Shown here piece by piece: positions 1 through 7,426 of a stretch of DNA of 64,000 nt. The notes beneath the pieces are model-generated. The model worked only from the letters and a program-made list of their open reading frames with translations. It had not been told where the DNA came from and did not search any database. The translations under genes and the position numbers were made by a program. The stretch comes from Zobellia roscoffensis (lineage in GTDB: Bacteria > Bacteroidota > Bacteroidia > Flavobacteriales > Flavobacteriaceae). The stretch is from contig NZ_JADDXT010000002.1 in NCBI RefSeq assembly GCF_015330165.1, positions 244,503-308,502 of the forward strand, in the 5' to 3' direction. Each line of letters starts with the position of its first letter. Position 1 is the first letter of the stretch.

Positions 1-297
1 TGACTTGGACATCTCTTTTAGAGCACGCTCAAAATCATCTAAAACCGGCAACATAGAAACCATAATTTCTTGTCCCGCCGTTTTAAACAATTCCATACGC
101 TCTTTTGAAGTTCTTCTTTTGAAGTTTTCGAACTCAGCAAACAACCTAAGAAATTTATCCTTTTCCTTAGCAAGGTCTTCCCTTAACTGTTCCTCTACAC
201 TTAGCTCTTCTTGCTCTATATTGTTTTCAGAGGTTGTCTCGGTTTGGTCTTGATCCAATACCTCATCAAACTCTTCTGTATTTTGTTTATCGCTCAT
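1..297 (-). CDS. grpE: GrpE nucleotide exchange factor for DnaK, N-terminal part (cut by window edge)
   Basis: The first 99 codons of GrpE are present; the rest lies beyond base 1. GrpE releases ADP from the cytoplasmic chaperone DnaK during protein folding and stress response. The visible part has an acidic, disordered N-terminus (about residues 1-35, rich in D, E and Q) followed by the start of the long dimerising coiled coil, with the family motif around residues 57-70 (LRLFAEFENFKRR) and the downstream LPVLDDFERAL stretch typical of GrpE. The ATG at 297 is preceded by a good -7 box (332-339). In Bacteroidetes grpE is usually followed by dnaJ; that cannot be checked here. The identification is secure. 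Confidence 0.95.
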   Translation of the reverse strand, partial: MSDKQNTEEFDEVLDQDQTETTSENNIEQEELSVEEQLREDLAKEKDKFLRLFAEFENFKRRTSKERMELFKTAGQEIMVSMLPVLDDFERALKEMSKS

Positions 298-331
298 TGT
301 GATACAATTTGAATTCTCGTGTTTAGCTTGG

Positions 332-339
332 CAAAAGTA
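332..339 (-). promoter_or_regulatory. Predicted promoter -7 box of grpE
   Basis: Read on the minus strand this is TACTTTTG, an exact match to the Bacteroidetes -7 consensus TAnnTTTG. A TTTTG -33-like element lies about 21 bases upstream (around 361-365). Transcription would start near 325, leaving a leader of about 28 bases before grpE. Confidence 0.6.
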
Positions 340-481
340 CTGCCATTTCTTTAAAAATGTCAAAATGTCATCAAAAAAAGAAACCATAGTGAACCTACTT
401 ATATTTCGCAAACAACAATCCGTTAGATTAGTAGACTACCTCGGAGCATTTAATCTTAATTATCGAGTAAACTTATTTATC

Positions 482-518
482 AAAAAAAAAAAAAAAAACA
501 TCCGCAGATAGCGGATGT
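482..518 (-). terminator. Intrinsic terminator of the TIGR01777 epimerase gene
   Basis: An 8-bp perfect stem (ACATCCGC/GCGGATGT, loop AGATA, 498-518) is followed on the minus strand by 17 consecutive T residues (482-498). It lies 31 bases past the epimerase stop. The rest of 298-548 holds only the grpE promoter; I see no other gene there. Confidence 0.9.
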
Positions 519-548
519 TCTATTTGTACTTAAAAAATTACTTGTAAT

Positions 549-1514
549 TTATGAAACATACTCTTTGGACAAAGCTCCTAAACCAGATGATTTAGAACAC
601 TCCTTGCTACTATATATAGCCTCCAAAGCCACACAGACATTTGGGTAGACAAAATTAAACCCTTCTTCTTCTATCTTTTTACAACTTACACGTTGGCTAG
701 CAAAGAGTAGATAAGACATTTTACCCAAAATTATCTTCATTACCAATTGTGGTATATTAGGTAACACAACCGGCCTATCAAGAACTTTGGCTATTTCTTT
801 TATTAACTTTGTATTAGTAACAGGGTTAGGACCTACCCCATTATACACTCCTTCTAAATTATACGCTACAACGAATACAAAAATCCGTGCCAAATCTGAA
901 ATATGAACCCAAGATTGCCACTGTTGACCGCTACCAAATGCCGCTCCAACATAATTTTTTATCGGCTTTGCCATTTCGGGTAGCGCACCTCCTTGGCACG
1001 ACATTACCAATCCTATTCGCACCTTGGCTACATTAAATCCAAAACTGCTGAATTTATCCGTTTCACTCTCCCAAACATCAACAACCTCGCCTAAAAAACT
1101 ATCATCTATCTCCGTTTCTTCCTCCGTATAGAACTTACTCAAAGAATGCGGATATCTACCAATAGCCGATGCAGAAACAAAAGAAGTGATCTCATTAGAA
1201 TCTACCTTTCCTAAGGCCGTGTGTAACGTGCGCAAAGAATTAACCCTGCTTGATACAATCTTCTTCTTATAGCTAGAAGTCCATCTTTTAGAAATAGTAG
1301 CACCTGCCAAATTTATAATAGCAGAAACTCCATTAAAACACTCTAAATCTATTTCGCCTTTATCTGGATTCCAATAATAACCTTGAAATTTGGGCTCTGA
1401 AGTAATTTTACTTTTACTAGTAGTAAGGTAATTTACAGCAATATCATTCTTATGGCATTGCTCTACAATCGCACTGCCTACCAGACCTGTTGCCCCTGTA
1501 ATCAGTATTCTCAT
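549..1514 (-). CDS. TIGR01777 family NAD-dependent epimerase (YfcH/SDR39U1-like)
   Basis: A 321-residue atypical short-chain dehydrogenase/reductase. The Rossmann nucleotide-binding loop ITGATGLVGSA is at residues 5-15, followed by the family's NLAGATISKRW motif (about 69-79) and a C-terminal DUF1731 region (about 270-315). Length and domain order match the TIGR01777/YfcH family, whose substrate is unknown. It is probably cytoplasmic and stands alone, with its own terminator. The start is unusual: a perfect -7 box (1519-1526) ends only 4 bases before the ATG, so the transcript may have little or no leader. Family assignment is firm; the biochemical role is not known. Confidence 0.9.
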   Translation of the reverse strand: MRILITGATGLVGSAIVEQCHKNDIAVNYLTTSKSKITSEPKFQGYYWNPDKGEIDLECFNGVSAIINLAGATISKRWTSSYKKKIVSSRVNSLRTLHTALGKVDSNEITSFVSASAIGRYPHSLSKFYTEEETEIDDSFLGEVVDVWESETDKFSSFGFNVAKVRIGLVMSCQGGALPEMAKPIKNYVGAAFGSGQQWQSWVHISDLARIFVFVVAYNLEGVYNGVGPNPVTNTKLIKEIAKVLDRPVVLPNIPQLVMKIILGKMSYLLFASQRVSCKKIEEEGFNFVYPNVCVALEAIYSSKECSKSSGLGALSKEYVS

Positions 1515-1518
1515 GATT

Positions 1519-1526
1519 CAAAGGTA
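1519..1526 (-). promoter_or_regulatory. Possible -7 box abutting the epimerase start codon
   Basis: Minus-strand TACCTTTG matches TAnnTTTG exactly and ends 4 bases before the ATG at 1514. If used, the mRNA would be leaderless or nearly so. No convincing -33 element was found at the usual distance, so the box could be fortuitous. Confidence 0.35.
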
Positions 1527-1641
1527 TAGCTTTTGCAAACTAGCTGACTATCATTTAATTCGGATTTAACACTAAAGCGTGCTCATATGTTAAGAAACAC
1601 CGATAACCCGTTATTTATTAACTTTTTTTTAGAACAAAAAG

Positions 1642-2301
1642 TTACTTTCTAGCCCGTAACATCTCTCTTTTTCCAGGAGGTCCCGGAAGACGTTCAACCT
1701 TAAACCCTACAGCTAACATTGCCCTTCTTACACTTCCTTTTGCCGCATAAGTAACCAAAACCCCATCTTTCTTCATGGCACGGTACATTATGGAAAAGAT
1801 TTCTTCCGTCCATAATTCTGGCTGAACCCGTGCTCCAAAAGCATCAAAATAAACGAGGTCAAAAATATTTTCATCCGTAATATCAGCAAAAAATTTCTTT
1901 TCTTTTCTCAAGACGAAATCATCTGAAATTTGGATATCACTTTCCCACGGAGAGCTATGCATTTTTTGGAAATCATTAGTAAACACCTCAGCTTTTAATT
2001 CTGAAATATAATTTAGCTGTTCTAGCTCTTCGTCAGAAACAGGATAAGCATCCACCCCCCTATACCCAACTTTGGTGGAATTCTTTTTGGACTCAATATA
2101 CGTAATGAGCGTATTGAGCCCGGTACCGAAACCTATTTCCAGAATATTTACATCTCTACCAGAAAAAAGAGAAAGGCCGTGTTTAATGAATACGTGATAC
2201 GCCTCTTGTACCGCTCCATGTTTTGAGTGGTACTGCTCGTCCCAATCAGAAATCTGAATAGTCTTTGAACCATCTCCGGTGGTAATAATCTTTCTCTCCA
2301 A
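1642..2301 (-). CDS. mnmD: tRNA (mnm5s2U34) methyltransferase MnmD
   Basis: A 219-residue stand-alone MnmD, the methyltransferase that in E. coli is the N-terminal half of MnmC. It transfers methyl from S-adenosylmethionine to 5-aminomethyl-2-thiouridine at the wobble base of certain tRNAs. The SAM-binding motif LEIGFGTGLNTL is at about residues 54-65, and the MnmC-like VYFDAFGARVQPELW motif at about 149-163. The family N-terminus (ITTGDGSKT, then EQYHSKHGAVQEAYHVFI) makes the TTG at 2301 the only sensible start. That TTG lies one base past the stop of the DUF4920 gene, so the two are cotranscribed and probably translationally coupled. Confidence 0.93.
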   Translation of the reverse strand: MERKIITTGDGSKTIQISDWDEQYHSKHGAVQEAYHVFIKHGLSLFSGRDVNILEIGFGTGLNTLITYIESKKNSTKVGYRGVDAYPVSDEELEQLNYISELKAEVFTNDFQKMHSSPWESDIQISDDFVLRKEKKFFADITDENIFDLVYFDAFGARVQPELWTEEIFSIMYRAMKKDGVLVTYAAKGSVRRAMLAVGFKVERLPGPPGKREMLRARK

Positions 2302-2302
2302 A

Positions 2303-2797
2303 CTATTTATTTTCTATCAAAACTCCGTCCGCTTCAAAACCGTATGTTTTCTTGGGCTCAGTTATTTTAGCAATTTCAGATTCCGTTTTGCCACCATCTT
2401 TGGTATAGTGCTTCTGATCTTCCACACTCATAGATTCTACAAAAGCATACCCGTTTACAATGACTTCTTTTCCAGTAATATCACTTGGCATAAAAAACCC
2501 ATAATCCTTAAAACGCACCATAGCCTCCTGACCATCGCCCAACTGCAACTTCATCCAACAGCCTTTAACTTTACAAACATCTGTTACTACGGCCTTAAAT
2601 TTTGTGCGCAATGTATCCTGAACGACCATATCTTTAAATTCATGTGTCATTTCAACATCGGTTATAGCACTGTCTGCTGCTATATCCCCACCTATAACTT
2701 GATAGTCTACACCATCATAAGTTACCTTTTGGGTTTCTTGCCCTCTGCAGGCCAAAACCACCATAAAAACCGCAAGTAAATTGTTAAATAGACGCAT
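2303..2797 (-). CDS. DUF4920 family lipoprotein
   Basis: A 164-residue exported protein. The N-terminus is a short lipoprotein signal with the lipid-acceptor Cys at residue 17 (VVLACRG). The remainder matches the DUF4920 family of Bacteroidetes: a beta-rich domain with a CKVKGCWMKL motif at about residues 75-84 and VRFKDYGFFMP at about 94-104. The paired cysteines could bind metal or form a disulphide, but the function is unknown. It is the first gene of a two-gene unit with mnmD, one base apart. No functional link to tRNA modification is apparent. Confidence 0.85.
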   Translation of the reverse strand: MRLFNNLLAVFMVVLACRGQETQKVTYDGVDYQVIGGDIAADSAITDVEMTHEFKDMVVQDTLRTKFKAVVTDVCKVKGCWMKLQLGDGQEAMVRFKDYGFFMPSDITGKEVIVNGYAFVESMSVEDQKHYTKDGGKTESEIAKITEPKKTYGFEADGVLIENK

Positions 2798-2903
2798 TTC
2801 CGATAAAAATTAGATAAGTACTGCAAAACTGGTCATTTTTCAACGAAAAAAGAAGAACAGATAAGGATAAATCGTTAATTTTAATCCTTTAATTCAAAAA
2901 GTT

Positions 2904-3968
2904 ATGAACTCGACCATGCAAAAAATCAGCATCGAAAAGGTAAAAGAATCAAAGATTGATCAAGTAGACTTCAACAATCTCGCTTTTGGGAGTGTATTTA
3001 CCGATCATATGCTGGTCTGTGATTATAAAAATGGCGCTTGGGAAACTCCAAAAGTAGTTCCCTACCAACCTATTAGCCTTGACCCTTCCGCTAAAATATT
3101 CCATTATGGGCAATCTATTTTTGAAGGAATGAAAGCTTATAAAGACACGGATGAAAAAGTATGGCTTTTTAGACCATTGGACAATCACAAAAGATTGAAC
3201 ATATCCGCAAAACGTATGTCTATTCCAGAAATTCCAGAAGAATTTTTCATGGAAGGTTTAAAGACTTTGTTGGAGGTAGAAGATAAATGGATTCCTCAGA
3301 CCGAAGGGAGCTCTATGTATATTAGACCATTTATGTTTGCATCGGGCAACGGTTTTCATGCCTCACCTGCCAATGCCTACAAATTTATGATCTGCCTTGC
3401 ACCATCCGGCGCATATTTTTCAGGTAAGGTAAAAGTTCTTATTGAAGAGAAATATTCTCGTTCTGCTAATGGTGGCGTGGGATACGCAAAAACAGGTGGT
3501 AATTACGCCGGCCAATTCTACCCTACTCAGTTAGCAGTAGAAAAAGGTTACAACCAGGTTATCTGGACGGATGACCACAGTCACGAATACATTGAGGAAG
3601 CTGGTGCCATGAATATTTTTATCCGCATCAATGACACTTTGATTACAGGTCCTACCAGTGATCGTATATTAGATGGTATCACACGGAAAAGTATTTTACA
3701 GCTAGCAGAGAAAAAAGGCATTGCGACCGAAGTACGGAAAATTACTGTTACCGAAGTTGTTGAGGCAGCCAAAAACGGAAGCCTAAAAGAAATGTTCGGA
3801 GCAGGGACTGCCGCTGTTGTTTCTCCTATTTCAGCATTTGGCTATAGAGACGTAGATTATGATTTGCCAGAACTTGAAGATAGTTACGCTTCTCAAATAA
3901 AGAAAGACATTACCGATATTCAATACAACCGCTCCGAAGACCCATTTGGATGGCGTGTTGGTCTATAA
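2904..3968 (+). CDS. ilvE: Branched-chain amino acid aminotransferase
   Basis: A 354-residue fold-type IV, pyridoxal-phosphate aminotransferase that interconverts leucine, isoleucine and valine with their 2-oxo acids using glutamate/2-oxoglutarate. The PLP lysine is in YAKTGGNYAG (Lys196). Other family marks are FHYGQSIFEGMKAY (about 66-79), the phosphate-binding YIEEAGAMNIF region (about 229-239) and GAGTAAVVSPI near residue 300. Length fits the long, class II (eukaryote-like, about 350 aa) BCAT subfamily found in Bacteroidetes. The ATG at 2904 follows an AT-rich leader; another ATG four codons later is possible. It is transcribed away from the DUF4920 gene and ends before a strong shared terminator. 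Confidence 0.96.
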   Translation: MNSTMQKISIEKVKESKIDQVDFNNLAFGSVFTDHMLVCDYKNGAWETPKVVPYQPISLDPSAKIFHYGQSIFEGMKAYKDTDEKVWLFRPLDNHKRLNISAKRMSIPEIPEEFFMEGLKTLLEVEDKWIPQTEGSSMYIRPFMFASGNGFHASPANAYKFMICLAPSGAYFSGKVKVLIEEKYSRSANGGVGYAKTGGNYAGQFYPTQLAVEKGYNQVIWTDDHSHEYIEEAGAMNIFIRINDTLITGPTSDRILDGITRKSILQLAEKKGIATEVRKITVTEVVEAAKNGSLKEMFGAGTAAVVSPISAFGYRDVDYDLPELEDSYASQIKKDITDIQYNRSEDPFGWRVGL

Positions 3969-4007
3969 AATGCATTCACATTTTTAAAGAATATATATTA
4001 AGGTTAC

Positions 4008-4040
4008 AAAAACGGTCGCTAAAATTTAGCGACCGTTTTT
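4008..4040. terminator. Bidirectional terminator between ilvE and the MazG-like gene
   Basis: A 33-base near-perfect palindrome (stem AAAAACGGTCGCTAAA and its complement around one central A) starts with an A-run and ends with a T-run. It sits between convergent genes and can terminate both. Confidence 0.9.
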
Positions 4041-4058
4041 ATGTTTACACATTTTAAA

Positions 4059-4445
4059 TTATCCTTTTAGAATCTCAGAAATATTAGGCTTAAAATAATT
4101 AGGGCCCTTTAACACCTTGCCGTCCTCACGATAAATTGGCTTACCATCTGCACCCAACTTACTCATATTACTACGTTGTATTTCATTAAAGACTTCTTCT
4201 ATCTTATGCTGCATACCATGCTCAAGTATAGTTCCACATAATATGTAAAGCATATCGCCCAAGGCATCTGCTACCTCCACTAGGTCATCATTTTTTGCAG
4301 CCTCTAAATATTCATTATTCTCTTCATCCATTAAATTAAACCGAAGCAAGTTCTTGGCTTCACCTAAATCTGCTTGCATAGTTTCTGATACCCCAAGCCC
4401 AAAAGAGTTATGAAAGAGTTCTACCGCACTTATTTTGTTTTTCAT
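4059..4445 (-). CDS. MazG-like nucleotide pyrophosphohydrolase
   Basis: A 128-residue all-alpha NTP pyrophosphatase of the MazG/HisE superfamily, close to the phosphoribosyl-ATP pyrophosphohydrolase-like group. The metal-binding acidic pattern is visible as EENNEYLEA (ExxxE/D, about residues 41-49) and DLVEVADALGDMLYI (ExxD, about 53-67). Such enzymes hydrolyse (d)NTPs to monophosphates, often as house-cleaning; the substrate here cannot be stated. I chose the ATG at 4445 (MKNKISAVELFHNSFG) because the family N-terminus begins there; the frame is open 19 codons further upstream. It converges on ilvE with a shared terminator. Confidence 0.85.
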   Translation of the reverse strand: MKNKISAVELFHNSFGLGVSETMQADLGEAKNLLRFNLMDEENNEYLEAAKNDDLVEVADALGDMLYILCGTILEHGMQHKIEEVFNEIQRSNMSKLGADGKPIYREDGKVLKGPNYFKPNISEILKG

Positions 4446-4489
4446 ATATAGTTGTATTGATTTAGAAATATTTTCTGCCAATAATAGCG

Positions 4490-4497
4490 TAATTTTG
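4490..4497 (+). promoter_or_regulatory. -7 box upstream of the 62-residue membrane protein
   Basis: TAATTTTG, an exact TAnnTTTG match, ends 16 bases before the ATG at 4514. The surrounding GCGTAATTTTGC recurs upstream of the next small gene (4781-4791). Confidence 0.55.
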
Positions 4498-4513
4498 CAC
4501 AAAAATAAAGAAT

Positions 4514-4702
4514 ATGTTCACGACCGGACAAATCGTTTTTGCCGCGCTTTTTGCTATCTGTTTTATCGTTATTATCTTTTTATCTTACAAAAAAGACAAA
4601 AAACTACATGCAAAAAACTACAAAGGGGTGAAATGGGTAGGACTTCTATTCATGTCTTTCGTAATTATCCTACTTTTTATCAAGCATTTCCTTAAAAATT
4701 AA
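4514..4702 (+). CDS. Small two-helix membrane protein, unknown function
   Basis: A 62-residue protein with two predicted membrane helices, about residues 8-24 (IVFAALFAICFIVIIFL) and 44-59, joined by a short basic loop (KKDKKLHAKNYKG). No enzymatic motif is visible. It has its own -7 box and a start ATG at a normal distance, and its composition matches its neighbours. It reads as a real small inner-membrane protein of a type common in Flavobacteriaceae. I do not recognise a function. Confidence 0.7.
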   Translation: MFTTGQIVFAALFAICFIVIIFLSYKKDKKLHAKNYKGVKWVGLLFMSFVIILLFIKHFLKN

Positions 4703-4782
4703 GACAAATTTTACAGTCTCGATAAAAACATCATTTTTCACGACCAAAAGTAATTTCTTCGCGTATAACATAACAATAAGCG

Positions 4783-4790
4783 TAATTTTG
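4783..4790 (+). promoter_or_regulatory. -7 box upstream of the 59-residue membrane protein
   Basis: TAATTTTG matches TAnnTTTG. Because it spans the in-frame TTG at 4788, it argues that translation starts downstream, at the ATG pair 4818/4821. Confidence 0.5.
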
Positions 4791-4817
4791 CGTTATGTAT
4801 TCCAAAGGGGTAAAAAC

Positions 4818-4997
4818 ATGATGACTTTTTTCACAATACTTTTAATTTTGATCGGAGCAAATGCTTTGTTTATGGTATTTAGCCTAAGCGGAATATCTAA
4901 TGAAGCAAAGAAATCTGAAGAGGGTGCAACTAAAAACGCATCATCCAAGATTCTTTCACTAAACAATATTTCTTCTAAATATAAGAAGGCCGTTTAA
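4818..4997 (+). CDS. Small membrane-anchored protein, unknown function
   Basis: A 59-residue protein starting MMTFFTILLILIG. One membrane helix spans about residues 3-22; the rest is a hydrophilic, Ser/Lys-rich tail ending SSKYKKAV. The open frame extends up to a TTG at 4788, but that codon lies inside the predicted -7 box, so I start the gene at 4818 (or 4821). It has a promoter very like that of the preceding small gene and is followed 56 bases later by crcB. Family not recognised. Confidence 0.6.
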   Translation: MMTFFTILLILIGANALFMVFSLSGISNEAKKSEEGATKNASSKILSLNNISSKYKKAV

Positions 4998-5053
4998 CAA
5001 GTATCCGCAGAAAGCACTACCACGCTGACAAATTATTTACGTAATTTGCGCAG

Positions 5054-5425
5054 ATGAAACAATTGTTACTTGTATTCTTTGGAGGTGGCATAGGTAGCAT
5101 ACTTCGCTATCTAGTTTCTAAATCCCTTAACAATCATTTTCAACATTTCTTTTTAGGCACGTTTTTGGTCAATGTTGTTGGCTGCTTATTGATTGGATTT
5201 ATTTTAGGCCTTTCAATTAAAACTAATTACTTATCTCCAAACCAGACGCTTTTATTCGCAACAGGTTTTTGCGGAGGCTTCACTACGTTTTCTACTTTTG
5301 CTTTTGAAAAACACTCACTTCTGACTTCAGGAGAATTTATAGGTTTCTTTACCTATCTAATAGCGAGTATAGTGGTCGGTATTTTAGCTGTTGCTCTAGG
5401 ACTTTATCTTTCCAGGCTACTGTAA
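5054..5425 (+). CDS. crcB: Fluoride channel CrcB/FluC
   Basis: A 123-residue, four-helix inner-membrane protein. Fluc channels are dual-topology dimers that expel fluoride. Diagnostic stretches are GGGIGSILRYLVS (residues 10-22), GTFLVNVVGCLLIGF (about 36-50) and GFCGGFTTFSTFAFE (about 74-88), the last holding the conserved Phe/Thr/Ser pore residues. A near -7 box (TAATTTG, 5042-5048) ends only 5 bases before the ATG, leaving no room for a fluoride riboswitch. The ATG at 5054 gives the canonical family N-terminus. Confidence 0.95.
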   Translation: MKQLLLVFFGGGIGSILRYLVSKSLNNHFQHFFLGTFLVNVVGCLLIGFILGLSIKTNYLSPNQTLLFATGFCGGFTTFSTFAFEKHSLLTSGEFIGFFTYLIASIVVGILAVALGLYLSRLL

Positions 5426-5590
5426 GGCCATTATTTGCTTTTTTCACAATCTATCAAAACTTCAACATTTTAAGTCTTCAGCTTAAGATAATCTAACCTT
5501 ATGGCATTTTTTAGCCATTTTTTTCAATTTTCCATCAGATTATTCGATTTCCAATCAGGGAAAAATACATTTTCCATTAATTTAATTAAG

Positions 5591-5614
5591 ATACCCTAAA
5601 AAAATAGGGGGTAT
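5591..5614. promoter_or_regulatory. Distal CCC-N12-GGG palindrome upstream of glnB
   Basis: ATACCC - 12 bases - GGGTAT, a 6+6 perfect inverted repeat with an A-rich centre, about 70-90 bases upstream of the glnB -7 box. It resembles the proximal site (5644-5666) and sites in the glnN-glnA intergenic region. Proposed as an operator of a nitrogen-responsive regulator; this is inference. Confidence 0.5.
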
Positions 5615-5643
5615 AATTCCTATAAATATAAAAATTACCACAT

Positions 5644-5666
5644 ACACCCCAAATTTTTTAGGGTGT
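5644..5666. promoter_or_regulatory. Proximal CCC-N11-GGG palindrome upstream of glnB
   Basis: A 23-base palindrome centred on 5655: ACACCC, then C-AAATTTTTT-A, then GGGTGT, with one mismatched pair. It is centred 26 bases upstream of the first base of the -7 box and so overlaps the -33 region. Region 5426-5711 holds no gene; these two palindromes and the promoter are its only visible content. Confidence 0.55.
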
Positions 5667-5680
5667 TAATTATTTTAACA

Positions 5681-5688
5681 TACATTTG
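5681..5688 (+). promoter_or_regulatory. -7 box of the glnB-amtB unit
   Basis: TACATTTG matches TAnnTTTG and ends 23 bases before the glnB ATG at 5712. Confidence 0.65.
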
Positions 5689-5711
5689 TTTCTCTAATTA
5701 ATACAATTATT

Positions 5712-6050
5712 ATGAAACAAATCGAGGCAATCATTAGAAAATCGAAATTTGATGACGTTAAAAAAGCGTTACATCAGATAGAGGTCAACTTCTTCAGTTA
5801 CTGGGATGTAACCGGAGTAGGGAACGAAAAACAAGGTCACGTCTATAGAGGAATCTCTTACAGCACAAGCGACATTCAAAGAAGATACCTATCTATAGTA
5901 GTATCCGATGAGTTTGTTCAGCGTACAGTAGATACCATTCTAGAAGCGGCTTATACCGGTAATGTGGGAGATGGAAAAATATTTGTTTCAGAAATTCTTG
6001 ACGCATATAGAATACGAACAAAAGAAAGCGGACAAGCTGGAATCAACTAA
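5712..6050 (+). CDS. glnB: P-II nitrogen regulatory protein
   Basis: A 112-residue P-II protein, the trimeric cytoplasmic sensor of 2-oxoglutarate and ATP/ADP. The start (KQIEAIIRKSKFDDVKKAL) and the C-loop (TGNVGDGKIFV, about 82-92; YRIRT, 99-103) are canonical. The T-loop is about residues 36-56: Tyr50 aligns with the uridylylated Tyr51 of E. coli, but the loop is shorter by one residue and reads SYSTSDIQRRYL where E. coli has EYMVDFLPKV. Because it directly precedes amtB, it is probably a GlnK-type partner that blocks AmtB when nitrogen is plentiful. Two palindromes lie upstream of its promoter. Confidence 0.95.
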   Translation: MKQIEAIIRKSKFDDVKKALHQIEVNFFSYWDVTGVGNEKQGHVYRGISYSTSDIQRRYLSIVVSDEFVQRTVDTILEAAYTGNVGDGKIFVSEILDAYRIRTKESGQAGIN

Positions 6051-6079
6051 AAAAAACCAATAACTAAACTTTATATAAA

Positions 6080-7312
6080 ATGGACGCAGGATTATTTACA
6101 GCAAATAACGTTTGGATGATGTTGGCTACCGCCTTGGTATTCTTCATGCACACCGGATTCGCCTTTTTAGAAATTGGCCTGACTAGACAAAAAAACACAA
6201 TAAACATATTATTCAAGAACATCTTTATTATAACAGGTGGTCTTTTACTTTACTACGCATGGGGCTTTAACATGATGTACCCTGGTTTTGAAGAAGGATC
6301 TTCAGGAATATTCGGTTTTGCCGGTTTTGGTATAGCAGCTCCTGAAAACGGAATGACACCAGACTACGCAGATGGCGGATACACTTGGTGGACAGACTTC
6401 TTATTTCAAGGTATGTTCGCAGCAACAGCAGCAACTATTGTATCTGGTGCCGTAGCGGAACGTATCAAAATTGGCGCATTCATGATATTCACAGTAATCT
6501 ATGTAGGTCTTGTTTATCCTATAGTAGGTGCTTGGAAATGGGGTGGCGGTTTCTTAGACTCATGGGGTTTTTATGATTTCGCAGGTTCTACTTTAGTTCA
6601 CTCTGTAGGAGGTTGGGCTGCATTAGTAGCTATCTTTTTGTTAGGTTCACGTATTGGTAAATTTGACGAAAACGGTAAACCTAAAGCAATACCAGGACAC
6701 AACATACCATTGGCAACTGCAGGTGTTCTTATCCTTTGGTTAGGATGGTTTGGTTTTAACGGTGGTTCTGTACTATCAGCTGACCCAGAATTAACTTCTC
6801 TAGTATTAGTAACTACTAGTTTAGCTGCCGCTGCAGGTGGTTTCGGAGCTTTCATCCTATCAACTATACTATACAAGAACTTAGATTTAACTATGTTCCT
6901 TAACGGTATCTTAGGTGGTTTAGTAGGTATTACTGCAGGTGCAGACCTTATGTCTCCTAACGAAGCAATTATAATTGGATTTTTAGCTGGCCTTATTATT
7001 GTGTTAGGTGTAGCTTTAATTGATAAATTAAAATTAGATGACCCAGTTGGTGCTGTTACAGTTCACTTGATCTGTGGTATTTGGGGAACTTTAGCAGTAG
7101 GAATCTTCGGCGCAAAAGCTGGTGGTGAGCAATTCATGGTACAGTTATACGGTGTGCTAATAGTAGGTGTCTTCTGTGTAGTTTGTACTTTCATTATCCT
7201 AGGAACCCTAAAAGCGGTAATGGGACTTAGAGTAAGTAAAGAAGAAGAGATTGAAGGTCTTGACATTCACGAACATGGTATGGATGCTTATCCAGATTTC
7301 ATAAACGACTAA
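6080..7312 (+). CDS. amtB: Ammonium transporter AmtB
   Basis: A 410-residue, 11-helix inner-membrane ammonium channel. The conserved pore Asp166 and twin histidines His174 (DFAGSTLVHSVGG) and His329 (VGAVTVHLICGIWG) are present, and LGWFGFNGGS (about 221-230) is the family signature. It has no cleaved signal peptide, as in many bacterial Amt proteins other than E. coli AmtB. The C-terminal cytoplasmic tail (EEEIEGLDIHEHGMDAYPDF) carries the usual GlnK-docking motif. It lies 29 bases after glnB, so the two are one operon. A hairpin follows before the porin gene. Confidence 0.97.
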   Translation: MDAGLFTANNVWMMLATALVFFMHTGFAFLEIGLTRQKNTINILFKNIFIITGGLLLYYAWGFNMMYPGFEEGSSGIFGFAGFGIAAPENGMTPDYADGGYTWWTDFLFQGMFAATAATIVSGAVAERIKIGAFMIFTVIYVGLVYPIVGAWKWGGGFLDSWGFYDFAGSTLVHSVGGWAALVAIFLLGSRIGKFDENGKPKAIPGHNIPLATAGVLILWLGWFGFNGGSVLSADPELTSLVLVTTSLAAAAGGFGAFILSTILYKNLDLTMFLNGILGGLVGITAGADLMSPNEAIIIGFLAGLIIVLGVALIDKLKLDDPVGAVTVHLICGIWGTLAVGIFGAKAGGEQFMVQLYGVLIVGVFCVVCTFIILGTLKAVMGLRVSKEEEIEGLDIHEHGMDAYPDFIND

Positions 7313-7326
7313 GTATATTAATTAGA

Positions 7327-7354
7327 AACGGAGCGTTTTGCAGAACGCTCCGTT
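7327..7354. other. Hairpin between amtB and the porin gene
   Basis: An 11-bp perfect stem (AACGGAGCGTT/AACGCTCCGTT, loop TTGCAG) without a following T-run. It could be a weak terminator or a 3'-end stability element that sets the ratio of amtB to porin mRNA. Confidence 0.6.
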
Positions 7355-7426
7355 ATATAACACTTTCAAAATCTTAACAAATTTCAATTAAATCATTCCA
7401 AACAGGGATAACTAAATAAAATTAAA

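Noticed and set aside
4998..5053. Fluoride riboswitch upstream of crcB
   Set aside because: Only 56 bases separate the genes, no conserved fluoride-aptamer sequence is seen, and the apparent promoter leaves almost no leader.
5426..5711. Possible regulatory RNA upstream of glnB
   Set aside because: The palindromes lie upstream of the -7 box, so they are not in the transcript; they are better read as protein-binding DNA sites.
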